Under the pieces are notes generated by a model. It had not been told where the DNA came from and did no database searches. It saw only the letters and a list, made by a program, of their open reading frames with translations. A program made the position numbers and the translations under genes. A stretch of DNA of 60,524 nt, taken from the NCBI GenBank assembly GCA_040905045.1, contig JBBDSH010000008.1, positions 1-60,524 of the forward strand, read 5' to 3'. Shown in pieces: positions 44,104 through 52,804 of this stretch (the stretch's first letter is position 1; the number at the start of each line of letters is the position of its first letter). Source of the DNA: JBBDSH01 sp040905045 (lineage in GTDB: Bacteria > Pseudomonadota > Gammaproteobacteria > Eutrophobiales > Eutrophobiaceae).

Positions 44104-45552
44104 TCACTTTACCCAGAGAGAGATAAAGTCATCCACCGGTGTTTGTGCCAGTTGTGCCTGATCGCGGCAGGCCGTCAGTATGCGTCCCGCCTGCTGCGCC
44201 GGGAAGTATCCGGCCAAACTGTTTTCAAATTTCTGCAGCAGTAAGGGGATGCCTTCCTCCCGGCGCCGACGGTGTCCGACGGGATACTCCACCGCGACGC
44301 GGTCGGTTGAAGTTCCGTCAGTAAAGAATACCTGTACGGCATTACCGATGGATCGTTTGTCGGGATCCAGGTAATCGGTACTGAATACTTTGTTTTCCTC
44401 AACCTGCATGCGATCCCGCAAATGATCAATACGCGGATCCTTTGCCACTTCATCCTCGTAGTCGTCGGCAGTCAGGCGGCCAAGGATCAGGGGCACTGCG
44501 ACCATGTACTGGATACAGTGATCCCGATCGGCGGGGTTGGCCAACGGCCCGGTCTTGTCGATGATGCGGACGCCTGCTTCCTGGGTTTCGATACGGATGG
44601 ATTCGATGTCGTCCAGCCGGTCCTTCAACTGCTCATGCAGTTGCAGCGCGGCTTCGACGGCGGTCTGGGCATGAAATTCCGCCGGGAAACTGATCTTGAA
44701 AAGCACGTTTTCCATGACGTAGGAGTCGAAAGGGCGGGGTATGGTAAGCGGTTTATTTTTGAAGAGCACGTCCTGAAAGCCCCAGTTATCCGCGCTCAGT
44801 GCCGAAGGATAGCCCATTTCCCCGCGCAGGGTCATGAGTGCGAGACGTACGGCACGACTGGTGGCGTCGCCCGCCGCCCAGCTTTTACGTGACCCGGTAT
44901 TGGGCGCATGGCGGTAGGTGCGCAGGGCGCCGCCGTCGATCCAGGCGTTGGAAACGGCGTTGATGATCTGTTCGCGATCGCCGCCCAGCAGGCGGGTGAT
45001 GACGGCAGTGCTGGCGATGCGCACCAGCAGGACGTGATCCAGACCGACGCGGTTGAAACTGTTCTCCAGGGCAATGATGCCCTGGATCTCGTGGGCCTGG
45101 ATCATGGCGGTGACTACGTCATTGATGGTCAGCGGAGGCGTGCCCACAATGCGGTTTTTGCGGCTGAGGTAATCGGCCGTGGCCAGGATGCCGCCCAGAT
45201 TGTCGGAGGGGTGACCCCATTCCGCCGCCAGCCAGGTGTCGTTGAAATCCAGCCAGCGGATCATGGCGCCGAGATTGAAGGCGGCAGTCACCGGGTCCAG
45301 TTCCACATCTAATCCGGGTACCCGCGCGCCGCCGGCCAGTTCCGCGCCCGGCACCAGAGGTCCCAGCAGCTTCGTGCAGGCCGGATACTTCAGGGCCATG
45401 ATACCGCAGCCCAGCGTGTCCAGCAGACAGAAATGCGCCGTCTCCCGCGCCTCCTCGCTTTCTGCCTTGAAATTCAGAACGTAATCGGCGATGTCCTGCA
45501 GCAGCTGGTCCGGCTCAGGCCGTGCGGCGCCTCTTATTCCCATATCACTCAT
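44104..45552 (-). CDS. prpD: 2-methylcitrate dehydratase (PrpD/MmgE family)
   Basis: 482 residues. Dehydrates 2-methylcitrate to 2-methyl-cis-aconitate in the methylcitrate cycle, using no iron-sulfur cluster. The family sequence DTLGCGIMALKYPACTKLLG and WLDFNDTWLAAEWGHPSDNLGGILA are present and length is normal. It is the third structural gene of the set prpB-prpC-prpD, but a 305-bp block of repeats separates it from prpC. A hydratase partner (acnB) is not in view. Transcription probably continues from prpB. Confidence 0.93.
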   Translation of the reverse strand: MSDMGIRGAARPEPDQLLQDIADYVLNFKAESEEARETAHFCLLDTLGCGIMALKYPACTKLLGPLVPGAELAGGARVPGLDVELDPVTAAFNLGAMIRWLDFNDTWLAAEWGHPSDNLGGILATADYLSRKNRIVGTPPLTINDVVTAMIQAHEIQGIIALENSFNRVGLDHVLLVRIASTAVITRLLGGDREQIINAVSNAWIDGGALRTYRHAPNTGSRKSWAAGDATSRAVRLALMTLRGEMGYPSALSADNWGFQDVLFKNKPLTIPRPFDSYVMENVLFKISFPAEFHAQTAVEAALQLHEQLKDRLDDIESIRIETQEAGVRIIDKTGPLANPADRDHCIQYMVAVPLILGRLTADDYEDEVAKDPRIDHLRDRMQVEENKVFSTDYLDPDKRSIGNAVQVFFTDGTSTDRVAVEYPVGHRRRREEGIPLLLQKFENSLAGYFPAQQAGRILTACRDQAQLAQTPVDDFISLWVK

Positions 45553-45857
45553 TGTTCACGCTTCCTTCTTTGGTTTATTTATAATAGCCACAGAGATCAC
45601 AGAGGAACACAGAGAATGTAAAAGAAGGTTTTTTTGCGCCCGCCTGGTGCAAAATCGAACTCGGTTTTCGCGGGGTCTTTCAAAAGGATCTCGCCAAGCG
45701 CGCAAAGTTCGCAAAGAGGTGAAAGACCATGATTCCTTTGCGTGCTTGGCGATCTTGGCGAGATCCACCATTACTTTTCCAGATACCCATAAATTTTACC
45801 GGAGAACCATTATTTAGTTCTCTCTGTGTTTCTCTGTGTCCTCTGTGGCAGATCTTT
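45553..45857. repeat. Nested repeats inside the prp operon
   Basis: CACAGAG-type arms at 45587-45614 and 45819-45849 flank a CTCGCCAAG-family hairpin (45685-45716 and 45736-45766). The hairpin's flanks (CCACCATTAC, TTCCAGATACCCATAAATTTT) match other copies. Together they form a nest without a gene, located between prpC and prpD, which would otherwise be close. Confidence 0.8.
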
Positions 45858-47006
45858 TTATCGTTTATCACTTGGCACGAACTTTTCGTGTTCCGGGCCG
45901 GTGTAATTGGCGCTGGGGCGGATGATCTTGCCGTCCAGGCGCTGTTCGATGACATGCGCCGTCCAGCCGGTCACGCGCGACATGACGAAGATGGGCGTGA
46001 ACATAGCCGTAGGAATGCCCATGAGGTGATAGACCACGGCGGAATACCAGTCCAGGTTGGGAAACATTTTCTTTTCCCGCCACATGACGGTTTCGATGCG
46101 TTCGGCAATGTCGTACAACTGGGTATCGTTCTGATCCTTTGACAGGTCTTTGGCAATCTTCTTGATGATGTCATTGCGGGGATCAGAAATGGTATAGACC
46201 GGGTGTCCGAAACCGATGACGATCTCCTTGCGTTTGATGCGTTCCAGAATATCGGCCTCGGCCTCGTCCGGATCGCTGTAGCGTTTTTGTATTTCCAGGG
46301 CCACTTCGTTGGCGCCGCCGTGCTTGGGGCCGCGCAGGGCGCCGATGGCGCCGGTGACGGCGGAATACATATCGGACCCGGTGCCGGCAATCACGCGTCC
46401 GGTAAACGTGGAGGCATTGAATTCATGTTCCGCGTACAGGATCAGAGACATGTTCATGGCCGAGGTCCATAATTCCGAGGCCGGTTCCCCGTGCAGCAGA
46501 TGCAGGAAATGCCCGCCGATGGAGTCGTCTTCCGTTTCCACCTCGATGTCCCGTCCCGTGTGGGTGAACTGATACCAATACAGCAGCATGGACCCCAGGC
46601 TGGCCAGCAGTCGATCGGCGATATCCCGGGCCCCGGACGTGGGTTGGCCCGGGTTTTCCGGCAGAGCAGTGCCCAGCAGGGAGCAGCCTGTGCGCATGAC
46701 GTCCATGGGATGGCTTGATGCAGGGATCAACTCCAACGCGTCCTGGACGATGACCGGCAGGCCGCGCAGGCTTTTCAGTTTGCGTTTGTAATTGACCAGT
46801 TCGGACCGGTTGGGCAGCCGGCCGTGGATCAGCAAATGGGCCACTTCTTCGAATTCGCAGCCTTCCGCCAGATCGAGGATATCGTAACCGCGATAGGCGA
46901 GATCGTTGCCGCTGCGGCCGACGGTACAGAGGCTGGTATTGCCGGCGGTGACGCCGGACAGGGCCACGGACTTCTTCGGCTTGATGCCGGTCTTCTTATC
47001 GCTCAT
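45858..47006 (-). CDS. prpC: 2-methylcitrate synthase
   Basis: 382 residues. Condenses propionyl-CoA with oxaloacetate. Citrate-synthase-fold motifs are visible: GRSGNDLAYRGYDI near the N-terminus, ASTFTGRVIAGTGSD, and the catalytic region GFGHPVYTISDPRNDIIKK. The MSDKKTGIKPKKSVALSGVTAGNT start is typical of PrpC. The GTG/ATG start overlaps the stop of prpB by 4 bp, so translation is coupled. Confidence 0.95.
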   Translation of the reverse strand: MSDKKTGIKPKKSVALSGVTAGNTSLCTVGRSGNDLAYRGYDILDLAEGCEFEEVAHLLIHGRLPNRSELVNYKRKLKSLRGLPVIVQDALELIPASSHPMDVMRTGCSLLGTALPENPGQPTSGARDIADRLLASLGSMLLYWYQFTHTGRDIEVETEDDSIGGHFLHLLHGEPASELWTSAMNMSLILYAEHEFNASTFTGRVIAGTGSDMYSAVTGAIGALRGPKHGGANEVALEIQKRYSDPDEAEADILERIKRKEIVIGFGHPVYTISDPRNDIIKKIAKDLSKDQNDTQLYDIAERIETVMWREKKMFPNLDWYSAVVYHLMGIPTAMFTPIFVMSRVTGWTAHVIEQRLDGKIIRPSANYTGPEHEKFVPSDKR

Positions 47007-47890
47007 TCGGTTTGCTCCTCGGAAAAAAGCTCGTCCAGTTTGCGCTCGTAGGAATGATAGTCGAGGATGTCGTACATCTCCTCGCGGGTCTGCATGATGT
47101 CGATGACATTACGCTGGTGGCCGTCCTTGATCAGGGCTTCATAGACCTGCATGGCGGCCTTGTTCATGGCGCGGTAGGCGCCGCAGCAATAAAGAACAAT
47201 GTCCACACCGGAGTCGCCCAGTTCCGCTGTGGAAAATAACGGTGTTTTGCCAAACTCGGTAATATTGGCTAAAAACGGCACTTCGATAGCGGCGCGGATT
47301 TGCCGGTATTCATCCAGGTTGGCAACCGCTTCCGGAAAGATCATGTCCGCTCCGGCTTCGATACAATGCTGCATGCGTTCGATGGCCGCGTCCAGCCCTT
47401 CTGTTGCTATGGCATCGGTACGGGCCATGATGACAAAGCCGTCGTCGCCGCGTGCGTCTAACGCCGCCTTGATGCGATCCGTCATTTCCTGTTTCGATAC
47501 AATGGCCTTGTTGGGCCGGTGGCCGCAGCGTTTCGTTGCCACCTGATCCTCGATGTGCATGCCCGCGGCGCCCGCCTTGATAAGACTGCGTGTGGTGCGC
47601 GCAATGTTGAAGGCGCCGGCGCCGAAACCGGTGTCCGCGTCCACCAGCAGAGGCAGGTCGCAGACATCGGTGATGCGGCGTACATCGATCAATACATCTT
47701 CCAGTCCGGAGATCCCCAGGTCCGGCAAGCCCAGGGAGTTGGCCGCCAGGCCGCCGCCGGACAGGTATATGGCCTTGTGTCCGGCGCGTTGAGCCATCAG
47801 CGCCGTCATCGCGTTAATGGTACCGGCCACCTGTAACGGACGATTTGATTGCACTGCCTCTCGAAAGCGTTGTCCTGCTGAATCGATCAT
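47003..47890 (-). CDS. prpB: 2-methylisocitrate lyase
   Basis: 295 residues. Splits 2-methylisocitrate to pyruvate and succinate. The catalytic Cys is in the KRCGHRPNK segment, and the metal-binding VDADTGFGAG and RTDAIATEGLDAAIERMQ motifs are family-typical. ATG overlaps the GntR regulator's stop by 4 bp, and the stop overlaps prpC by 4 bp, indicating one operon. Normal length. Confidence 0.95.
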   Translation of the reverse strand: MIDSAGQRFREAVQSNRPLQVAGTINAMTALMAQRAGHKAIYLSGGGLAANSLGLPDLGISGLEDVLIDVRRITDVCDLPLLVDADTGFGAGAFNIARTTRSLIKAGAAGMHIEDQVATKRCGHRPNKAIVSKQEMTDRIKAALDARGDDGFVIMARTDAIATEGLDAAIERMQHCIEAGADMIFPEAVANLDEYRQIRAAIEVPFLANITEFGKTPLFSTAELGDSGVDIVLYCCGAYRAMNKAAMQVYEALIKDGHQRNVIDIMQTREEMYDILDYHSYERKLDELFSEEQTE

Positions 47891-48570
47891 AGGTTATCAG
47901 CCTCGTTAAGGTATTCCTGCTCCAGGTTTTTGCGCGCCGTACTGATGTGTCGGCGCATAAGGATCTCGGCGTATTCCCCGTCCCGATCGCGGATGGCGTT
48001 CAGTATCATCTGGTGCTCCGCCAGTGCCCGTTGCGGCCGCCAGGCAATACGAGCGGATCGCAGGCGGTACATGCGGATCAGGTGATACAGCTCACCGCAC
48101 AACAGATTGACGAGGTAGTCGTTGCCGCTGTTTTTGATAATGCGGTAGTGAAAGTCGAAATCGCCTTCGTACTGGAAATACTCGCGGCCGGCGTTGTCTT
48201 CAATCTGCCGTTGGTGCTGTTCCAGTAATGTCTGAATAGCCCGGATTTCTTCATCGGGCATACGCCCGGCCGCCAGCCGCGCCGCCATGCCTTCCATGGC
48301 CTCGCGTACCTGATAGATCTCCACCAGTTCGGCGCGGCTGAGGGTGACCACGCGGCTGCCGGTGCGCGGCGTGCGCCGGATCAGGTGCAACCCTTCCAGG
48401 TGCCGCAGGGCCTCGCGCAGCGGGCCGCGGCTGACCCGGTAGGCGCGCGCCAGGGCCGGCTCATTGATTTTCTGACCGGGCGCCAGTTTGCCGTTGATGA
48501 TATCGTCCAGCAGGGCGGCGCTGATGCGATCGGCGTTGGTCTGGTTGGTGGATATAATGGATTCGGCCAT
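47887..48570 (-). CDS. GntR-family (FCD) transcriptional regulator of the prp operon
   Basis: 227 residues. N-terminal winged HTH (about 15-80: INEPALARAYRVSRGPLREALRHLEG) and C-terminal FCD helical domain, including zinc-type residues EGDFDFHYRII and ALAEHQMILNAI. Such regulators bind TTGT-NN-ACAA sites; two lie just upstream (48586-48595 and 48648-48657). Start ATG 48570 is preferred to an extension of 57 bp. First gene of the operon gntR-prpB-prpC-prpD, so autoregulation by a methylcitrate-cycle effector is likely. Confidence 0.9.
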   Translation of the reverse strand: MAESIISTNQTNADRISAALLDDIINGKLAPGQKINEPALARAYRVSRGPLREALRHLEGLHLIRRTPRTGSRVVTLSRAELVEIYQVREAMEGMAARLAAGRMPDEEIRAIQTLLEQHQRQIEDNAGREYFQYEGDFDFHYRIIKNSGNDYLVNLLCGELYHLIRMYRLRSARIAWRPQRALAEHQMILNAIRDRDGEYAEILMRRHISTARKNLEQEYLNEADNL

Positions 48571-48585
48571 GGCTTGGAAGATAAA

Positions 48586-48657
48586 TTGTTGACAAAAAAT
48601 GGAAAAATATTGGGATGATACGCACAATATTCAATTATTTTTGAATATTGTCAACAA
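48586..48657. promoter_or_regulatory. Divergent prp / MBL promoter region with paired GntR operators
   Basis: TTGTTGACAA at 48586-48595, and its complement TTGTCAACAA at 48648-48657. Each contains a TTGACA, on opposite strands. For the minus strand TTGACA is followed by 17 bp and AATATT, a good sigma-70 fit. Between them is a perfect 10-bp inverted repeat CAATATTCAA/TTGAATATTG (48625-48634, 48641-48650). Operator occupancy would cover both -35 boxes. Confidence 0.6.
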
Positions 48658-48671
48658 ATAAGGGTATGAGC

Positions 48672-49637
48672 ATGAGTTCCAAAGTACGGATATTAAGCTT
48701 CGATAACGGTATTACCGCGGTCGATACGGACTACATCCGGCCGCATCTCGATGCCAGCCATCTGGTAGTTGAAAATGGAGATGCCGCGTTTGTCGACACC
48801 GGCACGAATCACAGCGTGGAGTTCCTGCTCCGGGCCCTGGAGCAGCAGGATCGGGACGTCGGCGATGTCAGATATGTTTTCCTGACCCACGTTCATCTGG
48901 ATCATGCCGGCGGTGCCGGCAAATTGATGCGGGAACTGCCGAATGCGCGTGCCGTCGTGCATCCCCGGGGTGCCCGCCATGTCATCGAGCCGTCGAAGTT
49001 GATCAGAGGGGCGCGGGAAGTCTATGGGGAGGAAACCTATACCGAGTTGTATGGTGAAGTGCTGCCCATCCCGGAAGAGCGCGTGCTCACTGTGGAAGAC
49101 GGCGGGGAAATCGACCTGGGGGGACGCAGTCTTCACTGTTTTTTCACCGAAGGCCACGCCCGTCATCATTATTGCCTGCACGATCCCGTTTCGGGATCGG
49201 TTTTTACCGGTGACAGCTTCGGTTTGTCCTATCGCGAACTCGACACGGCCGCGGGTGAGTTTATCTTTCCCACCACAACACCGGTGGATTTTGATCCGCT
49301 CGAAGCGCATCGATCCGTCGACCGTATCATGGCCTGGGAACCACGACAGCTGTTCCTGACCCATTACAGTCGGGTTACGGATCTGCCGCGGCTTGCCGGG
49401 GATATGCATCGCGGCATCGATGACTTTGTCCGGATCGCAAGGCAGCATGTCAATGATGCCAACCGTGAGGCTGCGATACGCGATGCGATGTTCCGATATC
49501 TTGCCGGTCGTGCGCGTGAACACGGTGTCGAGGCGGATGACGATCGTCTGCATGAACTATTGGACATGGATATTGGACTGAACGCAATGGGACTGGAACA
49601 CTGGCTGAGCACGACAGCCGAGCCTGCAGCGGAGTAA
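48672..49637 (+). CDS. Metallo-beta-lactamase-fold hydrolase
   Basis: 321 residues. The metal motif is HVHLDHAGG (about residues 75-83), with an Asp in GSVFTGDSFGLS and a later His in FLTHYSRV. A helical C-terminal region follows. ATG 48672 is preferred: AAGGG sits 7 nt before it. Divergent from the gntR-prp operon and apparently under the same operators, so it may hydrolyse a CoA ester or lactone connected to propionate metabolism. Substrate unknown. Confidence 0.8.
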   Translation: MSSKVRILSFDNGITAVDTDYIRPHLDASHLVVENGDAAFVDTGTNHSVEFLLRALEQQDRDVGDVRYVFLTHVHLDHAGGAGKLMRELPNARAVVHPRGARHVIEPSKLIRGAREVYGEETYTELYGEVLPIPEERVLTVEDGGEIDLGGRSLHCFFTEGHARHHYCLHDPVSGSVFTGDSFGLSYRELDTAAGEFIFPTTTPVDFDPLEAHRSVDRIMAWEPRQLFLTHYSRVTDLPRLAGDMHRGIDDFVRIARQHVNDANREAAIRDAMFRYLAGRAREHGVEADDDRLHELLDMDIGLNAMGLEHWLSTTAEPAAE

Positions 49638-49649
49638 TCGATACAATTG

Positions 49650-49799
49650 TTCCGAATCCGTATTCAATCCGGGAACCTGTAAGCGGACCGAGCGGGCCGG
49701 ATGCCGCATTCGAGCTACAGAGCCTGTCCCGGACTGGATCCGGGAGAGGTATTTACCGCGTGTCTGCGTTAGGTTCCCGGATTGAATACGGATTCGGAA
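49650..49799. repeat. 150-bp element with perfect 29-bp terminal inverted repeats
   Basis: Arms 49650-49678 and 49771-49799 are exact complements (TTCCGAATCCGTATTCAATC to AGGTTCCCGGATTGAA-type). The interior holds a CCCGGACTGGATCCGGG hairpin near 49731. There is no ORF. The region from 49638 to 49944 otherwise contains no gene. It resembles a MITE or large REP. Confidence 0.8.
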
Positions 49800-49944
49800 G
49801 CCATATTTAGCGTATAGGTACACGCACCAGGTTTGTAATTTCGCTTTTAGAGTTTGGCGGTAATGCGTACCTTGGTTAGTATGGACGGACCGTTATATTC
49901 CTGCTACCGGACAACGGTTTCCGGTCCTGTCTGAGGGGTTTGTA

Positions 49945-50739
49945 ATGAAAACTGACTACAATACGCTTTTGTTTGATTACGCAGAGGGTGTGGCGACGAT
50001 AACGCTTAACCGGCCCGACAAGGCCAATGCCATGAATGTGGCGTTAATGGAGGAACTGCTCGCAGTCGCCAATACTTGTGACCTGAATCCGGAAGTACGG
50101 GTCGTGGTGCTGACCGCCGGCGGCAAGTACTTCAGCGTCGGCGGCGATCTGGATGATTTCTATAACAGTGATGAGGGTGTGGAGCATGGCGTCAAACAGG
50201 CAACCACTTTTTTTCATAGTGCCCTGTCACGCCTGGTGCGTATGAAAAAACCCCTGATTGTCGGTGTCAACGGCACCGCCGCCGGGGCCGGTTTCAGCCT
50301 GGCGGTCCTGGGTGACTATGTCATTGCCGCGGATAGCGCGAAATTCACGATGAGTTATACCCGCGCGGGATTATCACCGGATGGCGGGGCGACGTTTTCC
50401 CTGCCGCGCATCGTCGGGCTGCGCCGGGCCGCGGAACTGATGCTGATGAACAAAATGCTGGACGCCGGGCAGGCCCTTGACTGGGGGCTGGTCAATGAAG
50501 TCGTGCCGGACGGCGAGTTGGCGGAGACTGTATCGCGGATCGCCGGTGAGTTGGCCGCGGGGCCGACGCTGGCTTTCGGCAGCGTCAAGCAATTGCTGCA
50601 GGAATCAGCCACTTCCAGCATTGAAACCCAACTGGAAAGAGAGGCACGGGAGATCGTCGCCAATGCGGGCAGGAATGACGGGCGGGAAGGCATGGCCGCG
50701 TTTCTGGAGAAACGGCAGCCGTCTTTCAGCGGCAAATGA
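49945..50739 (+). CDS. Enoyl-CoA hydratase/isomerase family protein
   Basis: 264 residues, crotonase fold. Oxyanion-hole motifs GGKYFSVGGDLDDF and VNGTAAGAGFSLAVLGDY are clear. The active-site Glu of classic hydratases is replaced by Asp in GLSPDGGATFSLPR, which is more typical of PaaG-like isomerases. RBS GAGGGG lies ahead of ATG 49945. The MaoC-like gene follows by 55 bp, and the two probably act on the same CoA esters in a beta-oxidation-like sequence. Confidence 0.85.
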   Translation: MKTDYNTLLFDYAEGVATITLNRPDKANAMNVALMEELLAVANTCDLNPEVRVVVLTAGGKYFSVGGDLDDFYNSDEGVEHGVKQATTFFHSALSRLVRMKKPLIVGVNGTAAGAGFSLAVLGDYVIAADSAKFTMSYTRAGLSPDGGATFSLPRIVGLRRAAELMLMNKMLDAGQALDWGLVNEVVPDGELAETVSRIAGELAAGPTLAFGSVKQLLQESATSSIETQLEREAREIVANAGRNDGREGMAAFLEKRQPSFSGK

Positions 50740-50794
50740 GGGAGGTCTGCCTCAACGCGCGGACGGTAATCACGTAAGCAGAGAGTTGAAATCC

Positions 50795-51277
50795 ATGTCG
50801 GGAAACAAGCGCTATTACGAGGATCTCGAAGTCGGCAAGGTGGAGGAATCCTCAAGACATACGGTGACCACGGAAGAGATACTGGAATTCGCGGGCAAGT
50901 ACGATCCACAGTACTTCCATGCCGATGCGGAGGCGGCCCGGGAATCCCGATTCCAGGAGGCCATTGCCTCCGGTATCCAGATCATGGCTATCTGGCGTCA
51001 ACTGGACCATGAAATCGCACACGATATTGCCTGGATCTGTGGTGTCGCCTGGGATCAGGTCAAGTTTCCCTGTGCGCTGCGATCCGGGGATACGGTATTC
51101 GCCCGGGCGGAGTGCGTGAGCAAGCGCGTTTCCAAAAAGGATCCGACCCGCGGCGTGGTGATTTACGACTACAGTCTCATCAACCAGCACGATCAGGTGG
51201 TATGGTCGTGCCGTAGTACGAATCTGGTTGAACGCCGGGAGGCGGATTCCGGGGAACGTGAGACCTACGAACGTTAG
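50795..51277 (+). CDS. MaoC-like dehydratase domain protein
   Basis: 160 residues of hotdog fold. The hydratase-type motif is FAGKYDPQYFHADAEAA, with Asp and His as the likely acid-base pair, followed by GIQIMAIWRQL. Hydrates enoyl-CoA or a similar acyl ester. Start ATG 50795 matches family N-termini; an overlapping longer frame is not coding. It follows the enoyl-CoA hydratase, so operon membership is likely. Confidence 0.82.
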   Translation: MSGNKRYYEDLEVGKVEESSRHTVTTEEILEFAGKYDPQYFHADAEAARESRFQEAIASGIQIMAIWRQLDHEIAHDIAWICGVAWDQVKFPCALRSGDTVFARAECVSKRVSKKDPTRGVVIYDYSLINQHDQVVWSCRSTNLVERREADSGERETYER

Positions 51278-51302
51278 CCCTGCCAGAGGCGGGTGCCTCT
51301 CC

Positions 51303-51367
51303 GGTGGAAGTTGTGGGTATCCAGGAGGGTAATGGTTGATCTCGCCAAGTACGCCAAGAGCGCAAAG
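51303..51367. repeat. CTCGCCAAG-family half-copy
   Basis: GATCTCGCCAAGTACGCCAA and AGAGCGCAAAG at 51338-51367, with the flank TTGTGGGTATCC. Its opposite arm appears only after the next gene, near 51776-51797, so the GxxExxY gene lies between the arms. Confidence 0.7.
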
Positions 51368-51380
51368 AGTTTTATACTGT

Positions 51381-51764
51381 TCATTCAACCAGTCCATTAA
51401 CGGTGCGGATGATCCCGTCCTTAATCATGGCTTCGCCGAAATTCAGCAAATAACCGAGCCTCATGCCGGTCAGACGCAAGTAGGTGAGCAACTGTTTCTT
51501 GTGTGCGTTATTGAGATTCTCGACACACTTGAGCTCGACGATCACCTTGTCATTAATGACAAGATCGGCCCGAAAGCCCTCATCAAACCGGATAGTTTGG
51601 TACTTGATGGCAATGGGGACCTGTCGTTCGACCTGCAACCCTCTGCGGCCAAGGTCATAGGCGAGGAGGACCTCGTAAACTGTCTCCAGCAGACCGGGAC
51701 CGAGCTCACGGTGAATATGCACGGCGGCATCAACGAGCTGCTTCCCAATTTCGTTCTCCGTCAT
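51381..51764 (-). CDS. GxxExxY family protein (PD-(D/E)XK nuclease-like)
   Basis: 127 residues. The name motif is GPGLLETVYE, and the nuclease-like core is RADLVINDKVIVELKCVENLN (D and E-x-K). Family function is unknown. The members are frequently found as single accessory genes in repeat-rich intergenic regions. Here it stands alone between CTCGCCAAG-type repeat arms, which suggests it moved or was captured with them. No partner or toxin is seen. Confidence 0.85.
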   Translation of the reverse strand: MTENEIGKQLVDAAVHIHRELGPGLLETVYEVLLAYDLGRRGLQVERQVPIAIKYQTIRFDEGFRADLVINDKVIVELKCVENLNNAHKKQLLTYLRLTGMRLGYLLNFGEAMIKDGIIRTVNGLVE

Positions 51765-51775
51765 GATAGACCATT

Positions 51776-52010
51776 CCCTTGGCGTGCTTGGCGTTCCTGG
51801 ATCGGAGTCCAGGACAGGCTTTGCGAGAGTCCTTTAAAAAGTTGGTTCTTCGACAAAATTTGTGGGTGTCTGTAATGGTGGATCTCGCCAAGAGCGCCAA
51901 GCACGCAAAGGGATCATGGATTTTTTACCTCTTTGCGAACTTTGCGCGCTTTGCGAGATCCTTTTGAAAAACCACCCCCGAAGTCCGGGTTCGGTTTCGC
52001 ACCCGGCGGT
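51776..52010. repeat. CTCGCCAAG-family arm and a full copy
   Basis: 51776-51797 carries the complementary arm CCCTTGGCGTGCTTGGCG. A further full hairpin follows: left arm 51880-51911, right arm 51931-51961. Flanks match the copy at 45627-45810: GATCCTTTTGAAA, then GGGTTCGGTTTCGCACCCGG. Another inverted CCTGGATCGGAGTCCAGG lies near 51795. Confidence 0.8.
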
Positions 52011-52048
52011 CTCAAAAATCCTGTCTATTATAGAATTGGCAATGCAGG

Positions 52049-52714
52049 CTAACTTTGCTTGGGCAACAGTTCGCGAATCGTCTTTTCCAGGAATTCCAGC
52101 AGGGGCTTTTCGTCCTGCTTTTTATAGTGGGTCAGATAGCTGATGGCAATACCTTCCATGAGTCGCTGGGTCAGGCTCAGTGCCAGGTCGAACGCCTCGC
52201 GATCCGGCTGCCATTCCGGGAACAGTTCCTTGGCGGTTTTATACCATTCCTCGTCAAAGGCCTTTTGCGCCGGCTTCAGGATCGCGGCCAGTTCCTTGTC
52301 GATACGCGCCGCGACGGACAACTCAAAAAACGCCACGAACAGGGGATGGGTCACGTGGGCGTAGTAGGATTCCATGGCCATTTTGACCCGGTCTGCGTCC
52401 GGCGGGATATTGGCGACGGATTTGCGGAACGCCCGCAGCCGCTTGTTGTGGAGGTGATCGACCGCGGCCCGGATGATGTCGATGCGTGAGGGAAAATGAT
52501 GCAGGGTCGCGCCGCGTGACAGCTTCGCCTTCCTGGCGATTTGCGTGGTCGTGGTGTTGGCGTATCCCAGTTCGGCGATGCAGCGAATGGTGGCATCCAG
52601 TATCTGGTCCCGGGTAGTGGAACTCTTGTGCGCCTGCCAGCCGGCGTCGCCGGGTCCCCTGGGTACACTGGCGGTTTCCGTTTTTGATGATTCAGTATCC
52701 AATGATTCGGTCAC
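52049..52714 (-). CDS. TetR-family transcriptional regulator
   Basis: 221 residues. N-terminal HTH (about 30-80: ILDATIRCIAELGYANTTTTQIARKAKLSRGATLHHF) and variable helical C-terminal ligand domain. A GTG start at 52714 fits the AGGAA upstream. Divergent from the SDR at 52915, so it likely controls that gene and itself. Inverted AGAGTA/TACTCT sits in the intergenic region. Effector unknown. Confidence 0.88.
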   Translation of the reverse strand: MTESLDTESSKTETASVPRGPGDAGWQAHKSSTTRDQILDATIRCIAELGYANTTTTQIARKAKLSRGATLHHFPSRIDIIRAAVDHLHNKRLRAFRKSVANIPPDADRVKMAMESYYAHVTHPLFVAFFELSVAARIDKELAAILKPAQKAFDEEWYKTAKELFPEWQPDREAFDLALSLTQRLMEGIAISYLTHYKKQDEKPLLEFLEKTIRELLPKQS

Positions 52715-52804
52715 TGGAGCGATTCCTGTCGATGATTGAATGATAGGGTCTCAACCGGAACGGCGGCCGGATCCCGGGCCCGACCCGCCGCACTTGATTG
52801 TAAA

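Noticed and set aside
49945..51277. Complete beta-oxidation operon
   Set aside because: Only an enoyl-CoA hydratase/isomerase and a MaoC-like gene are present. No thiolase, acyl-CoA dehydrogenase or hydroxyacyl-CoA dehydrogenase is in reach.
51381..51764. Toxin-antitoxin or restriction system around the GxxExxY gene
   Set aside because: No second gene is adjacent. The surrounding DNA is repeat sequence only.
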